Part shown: positions 62,058 to 64,000 of the stretch, piece by piece | Position numbering within the stretch: position 1 is the stretch's first letter | Layout of the letters: every line of letters starts with the position of its first letter | Assembly (NCBI RefSeq): GCF_022811645.1 | Contig: NZ_CP094534.1 | Location: 1,550,001-1,614,000, forward strand | Direction: 5' to 3' | Length of the DNA: 64,000 nt | Source: Hymenobacter monticola | GTDB taxonomy: Bacteria > Bacteroidota > Bacteroidia > Cytophagales > Hymenobacteraceae | The notes under the pieces: generated by a model | The model's input: the letters and a program-made list of their open reading frames with translations, nothing else | Databases searched by the model: none | Told to the model about the DNA's origin: nothing | Position numbers and translations under genes: made by a program

Positions 62058-63878
62058 TTAGCGCACCAGGCCGTTGTGGGTGCCCACCCACAGCACCCGC
62101 CCCGGCGGCGGCGCCACCACAAAAGCCACGGCCTCGCTAGGAAGGCCCTGGCTCAGCGTGAGCTGCCGCTGCACGCCGCGCCGGGGGTGCAGCAGCAACA
62201 GGCCGGCGTCGAGGGTGCCCACCCATACGCTGTCGGGGTGCAGGGGCAGCACGCAGCGCGTCAGGGCCGTGGGCAGGCGGTAGGGCGGGGGCTCGGTGGG
62301 GCCGTAGTGACGCAGGGCGCCGGTGACGGGCTGCAGGCAGTAGAGGCCCTGGTTGGTGGCCAGCCACAGTTCGCCGCCGGCCCCTTCGCTCATGGCTTCA
62401 ATCTCGCAGTGGTGCAGGGGCCAGGCGGGGTCGGCGGCGCGGTAGCGGGTGCGCCGCCGGTGCGGCAGGTCGAGTTGGAACAAGCCCTCCTGCCCGCCCG
62501 CCCACAGCTGTCCCGCCCGGGTGCGTAGCAGGCAGAAGGTGGACTTGCCCACCAGCGGGGGGTGAGGGCCGGGCCATGCAATCTCCTCGAACCGCCCCCC
62601 GCTCAGCACCACGATGCCGTAGTTCTCGAGCCCGATGACCAGGCGCCCGTCGGGCAGGCCCAGGCTGCAGAACCACACCGGCCCCGGTATCGGGCCCAGC
62701 CAGGGGCGCAGGGGGGCTTGCGGGCTGTCGGCGGCCTGCGTGAAGGTGCCCGCGTAACTGCCCACCACCAGCCGGCCGTCGGGCAGGCGGCTGATGGCGC
62801 GGGTGCTCAGCTGCAGCCGGCCGGCCACGGGCAGTGCCTGCACGGCCACCCGCCGAGGCCGCAGCTCAAACACCCCCGGCATGCCTTCGGCAAAGGCCCA
62901 CAGTCCGGTCTGGTCGCGGTTGTAGCACAGCCACCCGTTCCAGCCCCCGGCCAGCGCCAGCGCCAGGTGCTGCACCCGCGGCGCCTGCCGCTGGCGCCGC
63001 ACCGACATCGCCAGTACTTCTCCCTGCCCCAGCCAGTACCAGGTGCTGTCCAGCTCCAGCACGTTGAGGTGCGGCACGGCGGCGGAGGAGAGGTTGCGCC
63101 TCCAGCGGGCCAGCACGCGCGGCGGCTGCCCGGGCCGCTGCTCCAGCAGGGTGCTGTCGAGGAGGGCGTAGGGGCCGTGGGGCAGGCGCAGCGGGTGGGT
63201 GGCTGGCTGCGCCCAGCGTCGGCCGTTGGCCTGCTGCACGCGGTAGCGGTGGCTGTTGCCGGGCATGGCCAGGGGCCGCACGCGCCCATCCGGCCCCAGC
63301 CGCCAGCACACCTTTTCCCCAAACAGCAACAGCTGCCCCACCGAATCGGGCTCAACGGCCATCACTACGCCCTGCGACAGCTGCCACACCAGCCGCGGCA
63401 CCTGCCGGGGGTGCCGCAGCGGCAATCGGAACAGCCGAAAAGGGTTGGCGCCCTGGACCACCCATAGCGCACCCTGGTGCAGCAGCAAGAGGCTGCGCCA
63501 GTTGTCGGCGCGGGGTGGCAGCGGTACCTGGCGCAGCTCGCCGGTGGCGGGCACGAAAGCGTACACCGCGCTCAGCATCCCTATCCACACGGTGCCGGCC
63601 GTGTCCACCACTACCCGGGTGACTTCGCCGTGCGGGCGGGGGCCCTGCCGCACCAGCTGGCCAAGAGGCACCAGCTGCCGGCCGTCGTAGCGAAACAGGC
63701 CCTGCCGGGCGGCTACCCAGGCAAAGCCGGCGGCATCGCGGGCAATGTCGCGGACGCCCACCGTGCTCAGCACACGGTCGGTGTGCTGCTCCAGGGGCTG
63801 GGCGCGGGCCACTGGTCCGGCCAGCAACAGGCAGGCCAGGGCCAGCAGCCAGTGTGTGATTTTTATTCGCTTAAGCAC
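62058..63878 (-). pseudogene. Sensor histidine kinase, propeller half, ended early by a nonsense codon
   Basis: A 606-residue exported fragment from a GTG at 63878 (a TTG at 63902 would add 8 residues). Signal peptide (LLALACLLLAGPVARAQ), then repeated two-component regulator propeller blades (for example VRDIARDAAGFAWVAARQGLF, quoted short as DAAGFAWVAARQGLF; AGTVWIGMLSAVYAF; GQLWAGGQEGLFQLD; GELWLATNQGLYCL; DSVWVGTLDAGLLLL; RVLWVGTHNGLV). It stops at TAA after GLVR where such blades read RYxP; the next codon block, EPRTGRRSNLTTAQGLA, is the expected continuation, so TAC or TAT to TAA is the simplest cause. It would be a periplasmic sensor without its kinase. Confidence 0.82.
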
Positions 63879-63902
63879 AGTGATGGCCGGATAGGCCAGC
63901 AA

Positions 63903-64000
63903 CTTGCCGCCAGAAAATTGCTAATAGAGTAAAGGTTATTTTCATCTAAAAAATAATAAATGTGATATTATAATGCAAGAGTACGATATAAACGCCGCAG
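63903..64000. other. AT-rich end of the window
   Basis: Upstream of the sensor gene. No open frame or recognisable promoter pair is visible in these 98 bp. Confidence 0.4.

Overview
The window reads as chromosomal DNA of a pigmented Bacteroidota bacterium of the Cytophagales, most like Hymenobacter. The evidence is GC-rich coding DNA, gliding-motility/type IX secretion (T9SS) C-terminal sorting domains on several large surface proteins, Bacteroidota-type promoters (TTG, about 19 nt, TAnnTTTG), a lycopene cyclase, a DUF4270 lipoprotein beside a short starch-synthase-like protein and panC, and the order nusB / DUF1573 / yajC / YbbR-like / coaE. The species is inferred from gene content, not established.

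1-10.97 kb: a DUF4270 lipoprotein (cut by the window edge), a GT5-domain protein, panC, a flippase-like membrane protein, a heptose-phosphate adenylyltransferase, a membrane zinc peptidase, a T9SS type-B surface protein, EttA, a DUF349 protein, a DUF2795 protein and an orphan iron-type ABC ATPase. 11-24.7 kb: lycopene cyclase, a LOG-family protein, an amino-acid dehydrogenase, an ArsR-like regulator, then a long minus-strand run (leucine dehydrogenase, nusB, YtxH, NAD-isocitrate dehydrogenase, DUF1573, yajC, YbbR-like, coaE), an ABC exporter and a VOC protein. 24.8-35.9 kb: two tRNA-Pro genes, outer-membrane-type proteins, a second ABC exporter, a DUF5700 peptidase, a 1482-residue T9SS adhesin-like protein and truA. 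36-45 kb: a 71-residue PID-CTERM-like protein, an FG-GAP T9SS protein, two decayed genes, a five-unit in-frame tandem repeat, a thiolase, and DUF4293 and DUF4476 proteins. 45-50.5 kb: a PorE-like OmpA lipoprotein, a conserved small protein and two iron-sulfur redox proteins. 50.6-53 kb: tRNA-Phe, a strikingly AT-rich lone P-loop ATPase (probable Sll1717 family, defence-like), and a strong promoter driving a structured RNA candidate. 53-64 kb: TonB-dependent receptor, fasciclin, DnaJ/TPR protein, a three-gene membrane/lipid cluster ending in GGGP synthase, and a propeller-type sensor kinase split by an in-frame TAA.

Two themes stand out. First, the intergenic spaces are studded with long inverted repeats of at least four sequence types. 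One type uses arms whose words differ at each locus but whose composition is alike (5' arm made of G, T and A with little C); all seven examples lie between genes read in the same direction. Second, an AT-rich ATPase gene sits between a tRNA gene and a strong stand-alone RNA promoter, a plausible small genomic island. Several genes are broken: a sensor kinase by a nonsense codon, an FG-GAP T9SS gene by two frameshifts, and a hypothetical gene by stops and frameshifts.
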